Assembly (NCBI GenBank): GCA_003210735.1
Contig: QCUM01000022.1
Coordinates: 1 to 34,586, forward strand
Direction: 5' to 3'
Source of the DNA: Synechococcus sp. AG-679-D13
GTDB lineage: Bacteria; Cyanobacteriota; Cyanobacteriia; PCC-6307; Cyanobiaceae
DNA: 34,586 bases
Every line of letters begins with the position of its first letter. Within the stretch, counting starts at the first letter, position 1. The notes under the pieces were generated by a model, which was not told where the DNA came from, did no database searches, and saw nothing but the letters and a program-made list of their open reading frames with translations. Shown here piece after piece: positions 14,343 through 23,633 of this stretch. A program made the translations under genes and the position numbers.

Positions 14343-17012
14343 TTAGTCCGACTCAAGGGCTGCATTGAGCTGCGTTCGAGCCTGATCTAGGGCCCCATCA
14401 AGCGCAGCTCCATCACGCCCGCCGGCCTGAGCCAGATTGGGGCGGCCCCCGCCGCCGCCGCCACAGAGCTTGGCGATGCCACCAATGAACTTCCCAGCCT
14501 GCAGTTTGGCGGCAATCACGTTCTTGCCGAACGCCGCCACCAGAATCACCTTGCCCTGCTCAGCTGGGTCCGGCAGCCCTCCCATCACCACAGCGGCGGC
14601 ATCCCCCAGCTGACCCACCAGGCTCTGAGCCGCACCCTGCATGCCAGCACCATCCACGCCGTCGAGCCGCTCCACCAGCAACTGGAAATCTCCAACAGCC
14701 TGAGCTTTCGACGCCAAAGCTCCAGCCTTGGCCACCGCCAGTTCCGACTGCGCCGCGGCCAATGCCTTGCCGGTGGCCTTTAACTCCTCCTGCAACGCCA
14801 CAACACGATCCACGATCTCCGCTGGCTGCGCCTTGAAGCGATCTCCCAGCTGCTTAACCACCGCATCGCGTTCATTCAGATAGGCCAGCACCGAAGCACC
14901 CGCCACCGCTTCAATTCTGCGTATGCCGGCGGCCACACCACTTTCGGCAACGATTTTGAACAGTCCGATTTCAGCGGTATTGGCCACGTGTGTGCCACCA
15001 CAGAGCTCCATCGACACGCCTGGTACATCCACAACACGCACCACATCGGCGTACTTCTCGCCAAACATCGCAACGGCACCAGCCGCCTTGGCCTGGTCGA
15101 TCGCCATCTCCTGCACCTCCAACCCATGGGCTGCAGCAATCCAACCATTGATCAGTACCTCGATCTGCACCAACTGGTCCGCAGTCACCGCCTTTGGGCA
15201 ATGGAAATCAAAACGCAAACGATCAAAGTCCACCAATGACCCCGCCTGGCCGATCCCAGGATCCACCACCTGCTTCAGGGCAGCCTGCAGCAGGTGAGTC
15301 GCCGTGTGGTTGGCCTGAGCGCGGCGACGGCACGCGGGATCAACCCGAGCTGTGACGGTGTCACCCAACGCCAGTCGGCCCCGCTCGATCCGACCGGCAT
15401 GCACAAACACATCACGACTGCGGCTGACGGACCCGATCGTGACGATCAAGTCGTCGCCAGAGAGCACACCGCGATCGCCCACCTGACCACCGCCCTCGCC
15501 ATAGAAGGGAGTGGTGTCAAGCAGGATCTGAACCGCATCACCGGCCGACGCAGTGGTGGCTGGCTCGCCGTTGACGACCAAGGCCTGCACACAGCTGGGC
15601 TGTTCAAGCGCGTCATACCCCCGGAAAGACGTGGCCTGCTGATCTGCCGCCACCTGTTCAATCGCGTCCTGAAGCGTGAGATCGATGCTCACCGCCGCAG
15701 CTTTCGCCCGCTGACGCTGCTCCTCCATGGCCGTCTCAAAACCGGCGAGATCCACCGTGAGTCCCTGCTCCTCAGCAATCTCCTGAGTGAGCTCCAGTGG
15801 AAATCCATAGGTGTCGTAAAGCTCAAAGGCTTGAACACCGCTGATCTGTTTCGGCTTCGACTCCAGCACCTCCGCCAGCAGCTTTTCACCGCGCTCAAGG
15901 GTCTCCAGGAACCGTGCTTCCTCCCGCTGCAGTTCCGCGACAATCACATCCCGGCGTTCAACAACTCCGGGATGTGCTCCCTGAAGCAGTTCAATCGCTG
16001 CCTGCCCCATGGTGACCAAAAACGGCCTGTTAATCCCCAGAAGCCGACCATGGCGCACAACGCGGCGCAGCAATCGCCGCAGGATGTAACCACGGCCCAG
16101 ATTGCTGGCGGTGACGCCATCGCAGATCAACTGAGTGACGGCGCGGCTGTGATCGCCGATCACCTTCAGCGACGTCTTTCCCTTGTTATCGAGCTGGTGG
16201 TAGTCGACCCCCGCCAAATCTGCAGCTGCCTTGATCAGCGGAAAAATCAGATCTGTTTCGTAGTTATTGGGAACCTTCTGCAGGATCTGAGCCATTCGCT
16301 CCAGACCCATGCCGGTGTCGATGTTGCGGTTCGCCAGCGGCGTGAGGGTGCCCTCAGCGTCGCGGTTGTACTGCATGAACACCAGGTTGTAGAACTCGAT
16401 GAAGCGATCGTCGTCCTCCAGATCGATGCCGTCATCGCCCAACTGGGGTTTGAAGTCGTAATAGATCTCGGAGCAGGGACCACAGGGTCCCGTTGGGCCA
16501 GAGGCCCAGAAGTTATCCGCCTCATCCATGCGGATGATCCGCTTTGGATTCACCCCCACCACGTCGCGCCAGATCTGCTCGGCCTCGTCGTCCTCACGGA
16601 AAACACTCACCACCAGATTCTTGGGATCGATGCCATAGACCTCGGTGCTCAGTTCCCACGCCCACTGAATCGCCTGCTCCTTGAAATAGTCGCCAAAGGA
16701 GAAGTTGCCGAGCATCTCAAAAAACGTGTGGTGCCGCGCCGTGCGGCCCACGTTTTCGATGTCGTTGGTGCGGATGCACTTCTGCGAACTCGTGGCTCGA
16801 GGGGCTGGCCGCGCCTGCTGGCCGAGGAACACCGGCTTGAACGGCAGCATCCCTGCAATGGTGAGCAGCACCGTCGGATCCTCGGGAATCAACGAGGCAC
16901 TGGGCATGCGCTGATGGCCGCGGTCGGCATAGAAGCGCAGAAAGGCTTCACGGATTTCCTCACCACTGCGGGGTGCGGACGCTGCAGATGGCGACGATGC
17001 GGCGGCGGCCAT
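14343..17012 (-). CDS. alaS: Alanyl-tRNA synthetase
   Basis: It charges tRNA-Ala and edits Ser/Gly mischarging. The 889-aa length is normal. The class II catalytic core begins at REAFLRFYADRGHQ and contains GMGLERMAQIL (motif 3). The editing domain has the zinc-binding HTATH near residue 567 and CGGTH near 670. The C-Ala domain ends with GGGGGGRPNLAQAGG. The start at 17010-17012 (MAAAASSPSA) is chosen because longer forms, from 17039 or 17087, add unconserved residues and run into the divergent gene. No clear Shine-Dalgarno precedes it. The divergent gene starts only 26 bases away, so the alaS promoter must lie inside that gene. The 3' end lies 27 bases from the convergent methylglyoxal synthase stop. 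Confidence 0.97.
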   Translation of the reverse strand: MAAAASSPSAASAPRSGEEIREAFLRFYADRGHQRMPSASLIPEDPTVLLTIAGMLPFKPVFLGQQARPAPRATSSQKCIRTNDIENVGRTARHHTFFEMLGNFSFGDYFKEQAIQWAWELSTEVYGIDPKNLVVSVFREDDEAEQIWRDVVGVNPKRIIRMDEADNFWASGPTGPCGPCSEIYYDFKPQLGDDGIDLEDDDRFIEFYNLVFMQYNRDAEGTLTPLANRNIDTGMGLERMAQILQKVPNNYETDLIFPLIKAAADLAGVDYHQLDNKGKTSLKVIGDHSRAVTQLICDGVTASNLGRGYILRRLLRRVVRHGRLLGINRPFLVTMGQAAIELLQGAHPGVVERRDVIVAELQREEARFLETLERGEKLLAEVLESKPKQISGVQAFELYDTYGFPLELTQEIAEEQGLTVDLAGFETAMEEQRQRAKAAAVSIDLTLQDAIEQVAADQQATSFRGYDALEQPSCVQALVVNGEPATTASAGDAVQILLDTTPFYGEGGGQVGDRGVLSGDDLIVTIGSVSRSRDVFVHAGRIERGRLALGDTVTARVDPACRRRAQANHTATHLLQAALKQVVDPGIGQAGSLVDFDRLRFDFHCPKAVTADQLVQIEVLINGWIAAAHGLEVQEMAIDQAKAAGAVAMFGEKYADVVRVVDVPGVSMELCGGTHVANTAEIGLFKIVAESGVAAGIRRIEAVAGASVLAYLNERDAVVKQLGDRFKAQPAEIVDRVVALQEELKATGKALAAAQSELAVAKAGALASKAQAVGDFQLLVERLDGVDGAGMQGAAQSLVGQLGDAAAVVMGGLPDPAEQGKVILVAAFGKNVIAAKLQAGKFIGGIAKLCGGGGGGRPNLAQAGGRDGAALDGALDQARTQLNAALESD

Positions 17013-17020
17013 GGAAAGGA

Positions 17021-17026
17021 AGGAGG
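17021..17026 (+). promoter_or_regulatory. Ribosome binding site deciding the 17038 start
   Basis: AGGAGG sits 11 bases before ATG 17038. It follows the in-frame ATG at 17011 and so favours the 138-residue form. It is also only 8 bases outside the divergent alaS start codon. Confidence 0.55.
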
Positions 17027-17037
17027 ACCCACAAGCC

Positions 17038-17454
17038 ATGATCGCCCCTGAACCGCCGGCAACCGTGGTCGTTCCACCCAGCGACACCGAGTCCCGGGCG
17101 CGTTTGAGGCTGCAGTCGATTGGCTGGGCACTGCTGGCAGGAATTTCGGCAGGCCTTCTCAGCCTTCCCTGGGGGCTCGAAATGGCAGTGCGTTCCGGCG
17201 GTTGTGGCCTTTTCTATGGGTTGCTGGCCTTCCATCTCCAACGAGTGGACCCCGATGACGCCCATTTGCAGGCTGGTCTGGTGGGCGCAGTGTGCGGAAT
17301 CCGCAGCCTTGCTCTTCCCATATCACTTGACAACGGGACGCTTGAGGCTCTTGGATTAGTTGTATTGGAGCTCATCCAGGCTTGGCTTCCGTTGATCGGT
17401 AGCGCAGTCCTGCTCCACGGCACTCTTCGCTTCCTGCCCGCGTCGCGGCCATGA
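17038..17454 (+). CDS. Small integral membrane protein of unknown function
   Basis: This is a 138-aa protein with a short Pro/Val-rich N-terminus. It has about four hydrophobic stretches: roughly residues 24-42, 46-66, 80-100 and 105-130. No known domain was recognised. The start at 17038 is favoured by the AGGAGG 11 bases upstream. The stop overlaps the ATG of the SNF2 gene (ATGA), so the two are probably co-translated. The upstream promoter region is confined to alaS coding sequence plus 25 intergenic bases. Confidence 0.75.
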   Translation: MIAPEPPATVVVPPSDTESRARLRLQSIGWALLAGISAGLLSLPWGLEMAVRSGGCGLFYGLLAFHLQRVDPDDAHLQAGLVGAVCGIRSLALPISLDNGTLEALGLVVLELIQAWLPLIGSAVLLHGTLRFLPASRP

Positions 17455-20400
17455 GCCTGCTGCACGCCACCTGGCTTCCCGCCATCCGCACTCCAAGCAG
17501 TTCCGGCCAACCGGCACTGCTCGTTTGGGCTGACACCTGGCGGGTCGCAACGCCCGAAGGACCAGGGCTGACTCCGGCTCTGCACCCCTTCACACTCAGC
17601 CACAACGACCTGCGCGCCTGGCTGGGTGAACGCGATCTTCTCCCAGGCAGCTGCATTGATGCCACCGCGTGCCTCACCCTGCCGAGCCGCACGGTGAAGC
17701 CACGCAAAAGTCGCAGTAAAACCGCCGAACCTGCACCGGAACCACCCGCCTGGACTGGACTGCCGATGCAGGCTGGCGAACCGGTGCCGAAGCAAACAGA
17801 GTGGTGGCCCTGGCAGGTGCAAGGCCTGGCGGTGGATCCCGCCGGCTCCACCGACTGGCTGAGCCGCCTGCCTTTGTCGGGCCGCAATGCCGACCTCGCC
17901 GATGAACTGCGCTGGTGGAGTCACCTGCAGCGCTGGGCCCTCAGTCTGGTGGCGCGGGGGCGCTGGATCCCCCAGATGGAATTGAGCAAGGGAGAGGGTT
18001 ACCCGCACCGGGCCCGCTGGATGCCACTGCTCAACCGTGAGGAAGACCGGCGCCGCCTGGAGGACCTCGCCGCCAGCCTGCCGCTGGTCGCAACCTGTGC
18101 TCTGCCTTGGCGCGAGCCGCTGGGTCGACGCAGCAACCGCACAACCCGGCTGCGACCGGAGGCGATGCGGGCTGCCAACCCCGTGGCCAGCTGCCGTCCC
18201 CGCAGCGGAAGGCTTCGGGTTGCCGCTCTGCTTGAAGACCTGGTCGACGCTCAGCTGCGCAAGGACTTTCAACCATCTGGGGAAGGACTGGACCCGCTGC
18301 TGAAGCTCTGGCAGGACGCACTGGGATCGGAGACCGGCGTGATCGAAATCGGTGACGAAGACGCCGAGCGCCTCGCCGCCGCCAGCCACCACTGGCGTGA
18401 AGGAATCGCCGGCGACTTCGCGTCGGCCCGCACCTGCCTGACCCTCAATACCCCACCTGAGGGAGAGGAGCTTTGGGAGCTGCGCTTCGGGCTTCAGGCG
18501 GAGGCGGATCCCAGCCTGATGCTGCCGGCAGCAGCGGCATGGGCGGCCGGTGCTGATGCCTTGCAACTTGGCGAGATCCGAGTGGAACAGCCCGGTGAAG
18601 TGCTGCTCGAAGGAATGGGCCGTGCCTTGAGCGTTTTCCCGGCGATTGAACGGGGCCTGGAGAGCGCGACGCCGGAAACGATGCAACTCACGCCGGCCGA
18701 GGCCTTTGTACTGGTGCGAACAGCGACCCGGCAACTTCGAGATGCCGGCGTTGGGGTGGAACTTCCCGCCAGTCTCTCGGGAGGACTCGCCAGCCGGCTG
18801 GGCCTGGCGATCAAAGCGGAGCTACCGGAACGCTCCAGCGGCTTCACCCTTGGCGAAAGCCTTGAATGGAGCTGGGATCTGATGATCGGTGGGGTCACGC
18901 TGACCCTGCGGGAACTGGAACGGCTGAGCGGCAAACGCAGCCCCTTGGTCCGTCACAAAGGGGCCTGGATCGAGCTACGGCCCAACGACCTGAAGAATGC
19001 CGAACGCTTCTGCAGCTCCAAGCCAGAACTGAGCCTCGATGACGCCTTGCGGCTCACCGGCACAGAGGGCGAACTGCTGATGCGGCTGCCTGTTCACCAG
19101 TTCGATGCCGGTCCCAGGCTGCAGTCGGTGCTCGAGCAGTACCACCAGCAGAAGGCACCCGATCCGCTGCCAGCGCCGGAGGGGTTCAGCGGTCAACTGC
19201 GGCCCTACCAGGAACGAGGACTTGGCTGGCTGGCGTTCCTGCATCGATTCGATCAGGGGGCCTGCCTGGCGGACGACATGGGGCTCGGCAAAACGATCCA
19301 GTTGCTCGCCTTCCTGCAGCACCTCAAAGCGGAGCAGGAGCTCAAGCGACCCGTGCTGCTGGTGGCACCCACATCCGTACTCACCAACTGGCGGAGAGAA
19401 GCAGAAGCCTTCACCCCGGAGCTTGGAGTGAGAGAGCACTACGGCCCGCGGCGTCCCTCCACACCCGCCGAACTGAAAAAGGCCTTGAAAGATGTGGATC
19501 TCGTCCTCACCAGCTACGGATTGCTGCAACGGGACAGCGAACTGCTGGAAAGCCAGGACTGGCAAGGGGTCGTGATTGACGAGGCTCAGGCGATCAAGAA
19601 CCCCGGAGCGAAGCAAAGCCAGGCCGCCCGCGACCTCGCCCGTGCAGGCCGCAGCAAGAGCAACCGCTTCCGGATTGCGCTCACCGGCACACCGGTGGAG
19701 AACCGGGTGAGCGAGCTATGGGCCCTGATGGACTTTCTCAACCCAAAGGTGCTCGGAGAGGAAGACTTCTTCCGCCAGCGCTATCGCATGCCGATCGAGC
19801 GCTATGGCGACATGTCCTCGCTGCGAGACCTCAAAGGGCGGGTTGGCCCATTTATCCTGCGCCGGCTCAAAACCGACAAAACGATCATTTCAGATCTACC
19901 GGAGAAGGTGGAACTGAGTGAATGGGTAGGACTGAGCAAAGAACAGAAATCGCTGTACAGCAAAACTGTCGAAGACACCCTTGATGCCATCGCCAGGGCA
20001 CCGCGCGGCCAACGTCACGGCCAGGTGCTGGCGTTACTGATGCGGCTCAAACAGATCTGCAACCATCCAGCTCTGGCCCTGAGTGAAGGCGCTGTGGATG
20101 ACGGTTTCCTGAGCCGTTCCGCCAAGCTTCAGCGGCTAGAAGAGATCCTCGACGAGGTGATCGAAGCAGGGGACCGGGCGTTGCTGTTCACCCAGTTCGC
20201 GGAATGGGGTCACCTGCTGAAGGACTGGATGCAGCAGCGCTGGAAAGCGGAGGTCCCCTTCCTGCACGGCGGCACCCGTAAAAGTGAGCGCCAGGCGATG
20301 GTGGATCGCTTCCAGGAGGATCCCCGAGGACCGCAGCTGTTCCTGCTCTCACTCAAAGCCGGTGGAGTGGGCCTCAACCTCACCCGGGCCAGCCATGTCT

Positions 20401-20648
20401 TCCACATCGACCGCTGGTGGAATCCGGCTGTCGAAAACCAGGCCACCGACCGTGCCTATCGCATCGGTCAGACCAACAGGGTGATGGTGCACAAGTTCAT
20501 CACCAGCGGCTCAGTCGAGGAGAAAATCGATCGCATGATCCGCGAGAAGTCGCGCCTGGCCGAAGATGTGATTGGTTCCGGTGAAGACTGGCTCGGCAGC
20601 CTGGCCGGCGATCAATTGCGAGACCTCCTGGCCCTCGAGGACACGTAA
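17451..20648 (+). CDS. SNF2-family DEAD/DEAH-like helicase
   Basis: This 1065-aa ATP-dependent double-stranded DNA translocase of the bacterial SNF2/HepA-like group acts on DNA-protein complexes. The N-terminal ~560 residues have no catalytic motifs; their later part (about 430-560) resembles the bacterial SNF2-associated domain. The helicase core shows Walker A DDMGLGKT (K614), DEAQ box (710-713), LTGTPVENRVSELW, FLHGGTRKSERQAM and QATDRAYRIGQT near residue 1000. Start ATG 17451 overlaps the previous stop. The SWIM-domain gene begins 2 bases after its stop. SNF2-SWIM pairs are widespread in bacteria, and their precise role is not established. Confidence 0.94.
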   Translation: MSLLHATWLPAIRTPSSSGQPALLVWADTWRVATPEGPGLTPALHPFTLSHNDLRAWLGERDLLPGSCIDATACLTLPSRTVKPRKSRSKTAEPAPEPPAWTGLPMQAGEPVPKQTEWWPWQVQGLAVDPAGSTDWLSRLPLSGRNADLADELRWWSHLQRWALSLVARGRWIPQMELSKGEGYPHRARWMPLLNREEDRRRLEDLAASLPLVATCALPWREPLGRRSNRTTRLRPEAMRAANPVASCRPRSGRLRVAALLEDLVDAQLRKDFQPSGEGLDPLLKLWQDALGSETGVIEIGDEDAERLAAASHHWREGIAGDFASARTCLTLNTPPEGEELWELRFGLQAEADPSLMLPAAAAWAAGADALQLGEIRVEQPGEVLLEGMGRALSVFPAIERGLESATPETMQLTPAEAFVLVRTATRQLRDAGVGVELPASLSGGLASRLGLAIKAELPERSSGFTLGESLEWSWDLMIGGVTLTLRELERLSGKRSPLVRHKGAWIELRPNDLKNAERFCSSKPELSLDDALRLTGTEGELLMRLPVHQFDAGPRLQSVLEQYHQQKAPDPLPAPEGFSGQLRPYQERGLGWLAFLHRFDQGACLADDMGLGKTIQLLAFLQHLKAEQELKRPVLLVAPTSVLTNWRREAEAFTPELGVREHYGPRRPSTPAELKKALKDVDLVLTSYGLLQRDSELLESQDWQGVVIDEAQAIKNPGAKQSQAARDLARAGRSKSNRFRIALTGTPVENRVSELWALMDFLNPKVLGEEDFFRQRYRMPIERYGDMSSLRDLKGRVGPFILRRLKTDKTIISDLPEKVELSEWVGLSKEQKSLYSKTVEDTLDAIARAPRGQRHGQVLALLMRLKQICNHPALALSEGAVDDGFLSRSAKLQRLEEILDEVIEAGDRALLFTQFAEWGHLLKDWMQQRWKAEVPFLHGGTRKSERQAMVDRFQEDPRGPQLFLLSLKAGGVGLNLTRASHVFHIDRWWNPAVENQATDRAYRIGQTNRVMVHKFITSGSVEEKIDRMIREKSRLAEDVIGSGEDWLGSLAGDQLRDLLALEDT

Positions 20649-20650
20649 CC

Positions 20651-21529
20651 ATGACCATCAGCAGCAGCAACCTGACCCCTCTCAGCGAGGACGGACTGGG
20701 GCAGCAGCCCTGGTGGGTGGAGCAGTGGATGGAGCTGATCAACGGATACCGCTTCAAAAAACGACTGGAGCGGGCCTGGGGCTACGCCCGCGAGGGTCAT
20801 GTGACCTCGATTCGCTTTGAAGGGCGGCGGGTGCATGCACGGGTGCAAGGCACTGATGAAACTCCCTACAAAGTGAAACTCTGGCTGGACGTGTTGAACG
20901 ACGAAGACTGGGGATATGTTCTCGAGGCCTTGGCACAGAAAGCACGCTGGTCCGCACAGCTGCTGGCTGGAATCATGCCTGCGGACATCGAACGTGCCTT
21001 CGCCGCCAGCGGCAAGCGTTTGTTCCCTTTCAAGCTGCAGGAGGTGCGCAGCGAATGCACCTGCCCGGACAAAGCCAACCCCTGCAAGCACATCAGCGCC
21101 GTCTACTTCCTGATGGGTGACCGCTTCAGTGAGGATCCATTTGTGCTGTTCCAGCTGCGGGGCCGCAACCGGGCGCGACTGCTGGAGGACCTGGCGGAAT
21201 ATCGGCGTAAAGCTCTGGCGAATCTGGCCAAGAAAACGAAGAGCAAAAAGGCCAGCAACCCATCCGGCGATTCCGCGCCATTACCCCCGCATGCGGCGGT
21301 GCAGGATCCGGCGCTGTGGTGGCGCTACAACCGCAATCTGGACGGTGATCTGGTGGTGATTACTCCTGCCCTCGAGGGTGACACTGGGTTGGACGATGCA
21401 GGTGAGCTCCCGCTCGCGGAAGACCCACGCTTCCCGGATGCTCGCAACAGCTTCCTCGGAAACCTTAAGGCCCACGGGCAGGCCAGTGCGCAGAAGGCGA
21501 TGCTCCAGGCGATGGCTGCAGGGAGCTGA
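20651..21529 (+). CDS. SWIM zinc-finger protein
   Basis: This is a 292-aa protein with a SWIM motif CxCx6CxH: C136, C138, C145 and H147 in CTCPDKANPCKH. The motif would bind Zn and mediate contact with DNA or the SNF2 partner. A Lys/Ser-rich linker (KKTKSKKASN) follows near residues 195-205, with an acidic C-terminal part. It starts 2 bases after the helicase stop, so the two are almost certainly co-expressed and probably form a complex. Confidence 0.9.
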   Translation: MTISSSNLTPLSEDGLGQQPWWVEQWMELINGYRFKKRLERAWGYAREGHVTSIRFEGRRVHARVQGTDETPYKVKLWLDVLNDEDWGYVLEALAQKARWSAQLLAGIMPADIERAFAASGKRLFPFKLQEVRSECTCPDKANPCKHISAVYFLMGDRFSEDPFVLFQLRGRNRARLLEDLAEYRRKALANLAKKTKSKKASNPSGDSAPLPPHAAVQDPALWWRYNRNLDGDLVVITPALEGDTGLDDAGELPLAEDPRFPDARNSFLGNLKAHGQASAQKAMLQAMAAGS

Positions 21530-21593
21530 TCTGCAACCAATTACATCTACAGCCAGACCGCCTGCTTCATCGATGGTGGTGACTTGAGGCCGA

Positions 21594-21629
21594 TTCGGTT
21601 TCAACGCCATGCTTGTGGTGCCAACCGAA
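21594..21629 (+). other. Two-part stem-loop upstream of hsp20
   Basis: TTCGGTT (21594-21600) pairs with AACCGAA (21623-21629). Inside, CGCCA pairs with TGGTG around a 6-base loop, leaving a small internal loop. It sits in the 224-base gap between the SWIM gene and hsp20, about 125 bases before the hsp20 start. No T-run follows, so it is not a standard terminator. It may be leader RNA structure. Confidence 0.35.
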
Positions 21630-21753
21630 CCCAGTGGTAAAGACCGATCAGAAATGGTCGGCTCTCCCTCTTCTGGTTGTCATCCAACTGGCGCAAATTG
21701 TGGTGGCGGGCAACCAAACCAGTCCGCAGATCTCACTCTTCGGAACCACAACC

Positions 21754-22146
21754 ATGCTGACCCTGCATTCCTCTCCCTTTGATCTTTTCGAGCGCCTGGA
21801 TCAACAAATAGCCAGCGCAGAACGAGTTCCAAATGCAGAAGTTCTCGACGGCGAATCCGCCTACACCGTTCGCCTGGAACTGCCCGGTGTCGAACGCGAT
21901 TCGATCGACATAAAAGCCACAAATCGCGACCTTGTGATCTGCGCGCAGCGGCCCGCAGCTATGTCCAACGACAGCCAAGCCCCCTTGCTGAGCGAATTCC
22001 GCGCCGGCAGCTGGAGCCGCAGCTTCCGGTTCCCCCATAGCCTTGATCGCGAGCAACTCAAGGCGTCCTATCGCGATGGAATCCTTGAGATCACCGCTGG
22101 CAAGGCCATTGAACACACCAGCGTTTCAGTAACACTCGAAAACTGA
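21754..22146 (+). CDS. Hsp20 / alpha-crystallin family small heat-shock protein
   Basis: An ATP-independent holdase chaperone, 130 aa. It starts with MLTLHSSPFDLFERLD, similar to bacterial Hsp20 N-termini. The alpha-crystallin domain spans about 30-125, with LPGVERDSIDI and the hallmark DGILEITAGK. A C-terminal I/V-x-I/V-like VSV lies near the end. An in-frame ATG 141 bases upstream adds a non-conserved hydrophobic leader and was rejected. A strong terminator follows at 22206. I found no CIRCE element upstream. Confidence 0.93.
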   Translation: MLTLHSSPFDLFERLDQQIASAERVPNAEVLDGESAYTVRLELPGVERDSIDIKATNRDLVICAQRPAAMSNDSQAPLLSEFRAGSWSRSFRFPHSLDREQLKASYRDGILEITAGKAIEHTSVSVTLEN

Positions 22147-22205
22147 ACAATGAACGGTTAAGTACCCAGCCTCAATCCATCACTGAAACAGAAGAACGGA
22201 AACCC

Positions 22206-22235
22206 AACCCCTGACAAAATGCAGGGGTTTTTTAT
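22206..22235 (+). terminator. Rho-independent terminator of hsp20
   Basis: The stem AACCCCTG (22206-22213) / CAGGGGTT (22222-22229) has an 8-base loop and ends in six T (22228-22233). It lies 60 bases after the hsp20 stop and just before the convergent transporter gene. On the minus strand no T-run follows, so it acts mainly rightward. Confidence 0.85.
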
Positions 22236-22257
22236 TGGTGAATAAGGCGTTTTCGTT

Positions 22258-23574
22258 TTAACCACCAAGCCCGAGGAAGAAGCGGCCAATGAACAACAGG
22301 CTGAATCCGCTGAAAAACACCAGGCCGAACCAACAGAAGGCCCGGGTCAGACGGTCGTAACGGTGTTCAGCAGGCACCAAACTGCTGTTGATCGTGTCCA
22401 TCGCCATCCAGGCAAACAGCGGTGCCGTCAGGAAGCTGCCCGTCATCGCGCCGAAGACGAAGTCCTTCACGCCAATACCGCCGCTCTTGGCCACCACCAG
22501 CGCCAGCACAGCCGCAAGCAGATGCACCACCACCCAGAGATCAAAACGGCGCTGCATCGGCCCTGGCGCTGAGTCACCACTGTCGTGATGGCGTAGCAGC
22601 CCCTGAATCGCAGCAATGCTGCGCGGATAAGCATCCAGGCAGGTGAGGGTGGTGCTGAACATCGCAAAGAACGCCGCTGGAATGATCACCCAGGCCGCCC
22701 AGCTGCCCATGGCAGCTGTGTAGAGCTGAATCAGCTTCTGGGCGAAAGACACGCCACTGCCGGCGAGCATCCCATCACCACTGCCGTACATGGTGTATGA
22801 GCCGAGGATCACAAAAAACATCGCCGTCACCACAGTGACGCCATAGCCGAGGTTGAAGTCGAATTCCGCCTCTTTGGGGGAAGCGGTGTGTTCGGTGTCG
22901 CGGGCGCGGGAGAACATCCACAGCGAGGGCCAAACGCACATCTCCACCGGACCAGGCATCCATCCCATGAGCGGAATCAGAAAGGCCAGGTTGGCCAACG
23001 TCCAGGGAGAGGGGTCGGTGCTGACCCAGCTCGCCGCCACATCCCCAACAGGTCCGCGGATCAGCAGGGATGCCGCGGCCAGTCCCGTCAGCAGTGTGAG
23101 CAGAAGAACCAGCACTTTCGAGAGCCGGTCAAGCGCCCGGTAATGGCCGAGCAACAGCACTAGACCGCTCACCACCAGCACCCCGATGGACAGCCCATAG
23201 GGATCCTGTCCCGCCAGGCCAGGGATGTTGGTGAGCAAGAGACCCGCCACAAAACTGACGGCAGCGATGGTGGCGGTACCCGTCACAAGGCTCACCAGGA
23301 GGTAAAGCGGCAGGTAAGCGGCATTGCGGCGCTGAAAGCCTTCCAGCAACGACAGACCGGTGGCAGAGGTGAAGCGGGTCCCCACTCTCAGGAACGGATA
23401 TTTGACGAGATTCGTGAGCAGGATCAGGCCCACCAAAGCGAAGCCGAAACGGGCTCCTGCCGTGGTGGACGACATCAGATGAGACCCACCGATGCAGGCA
23501 CCAGCCAGCAGAATTCCGGGTCCGATGCTTTGCCTGAGCGTCGATGACGCCATCACGACGGTTGCGGTTGACAC
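22258..23574 (-). CDS. Divergent Nramp-like transporter
   Basis: This is a 438-aa membrane protein with about 11 hydrophobic segments. The N-terminal helix (SIGPGILLAGACIGGSHLMS) aligns with Nramp TM1. The canonical metal-binding DPGN is replaced by GGSH (residues 29-32). The TM6 MPH motif reads MPG (206-208, in GWMPGPVEM). Transport of Mn/Fe is therefore doubtful; related subgroups carry Mg or other substrates, and this one cannot be assigned. The start is GTG 23572-23574; ATG 23551-23553, seven codons in, is equally possible. It is divergent from flv3 with 59 bases between starts. It is convergent with hsp20. Confidence 0.85.
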   Translation of the reverse strand: MSTATVVMASSTLRQSIGPGILLAGACIGGSHLMSSTTAGARFGFALVGLILLTNLVKYPFLRVGTRFTSATGLSLLEGFQRRNAAYLPLYLLVSLVTGTATIAAVSFVAGLLLTNIPGLAGQDPYGLSIGVLVVSGLVLLLGHYRALDRLSKVLVLLLTLLTGLAAASLLIRGPVGDVAASWVSTDPSPWTLANLAFLIPLMGWMPGPVEMCVWPSLWMFSRARDTEHTASPKEAEFDFNLGYGVTVVTAMFFVILGSYTMYGSGDGMLAGSGVSFAQKLIQLYTAAMGSWAAWVIIPAAFFAMFSTTLTCLDAYPRSIAAIQGLLRHHDSGDSAPGPMQRRFDLWVVVHLLAAVLALVVAKSGGIGVKDFVFGAMTGSFLTAPLFAWMAMDTINSSLVPAEHRYDRLTRAFCWFGLVFFSGFSLLFIGRFFLGLGG

Positions 23575-23633
23575 CAGTGTGCCGACTCGACTAGGTGAAT
23601 CTCCTTAAAGTCGACTTCCGTCACGGTCGTGTC

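Noticed and set aside
15294..17051. 585-codon plus-strand frame as a gene
   Set aside because: It lies wholly antisense to alaS, whose conserved motifs are intact; it has no recognisable domain and odd His/Gln-rich composition.
17214..18734. 506-codon minus-strand frame as a gene
   Set aside because: It is antisense to the SNF2 gene and the small membrane protein; Gly/Ala/Arg-rich sequence without domains.
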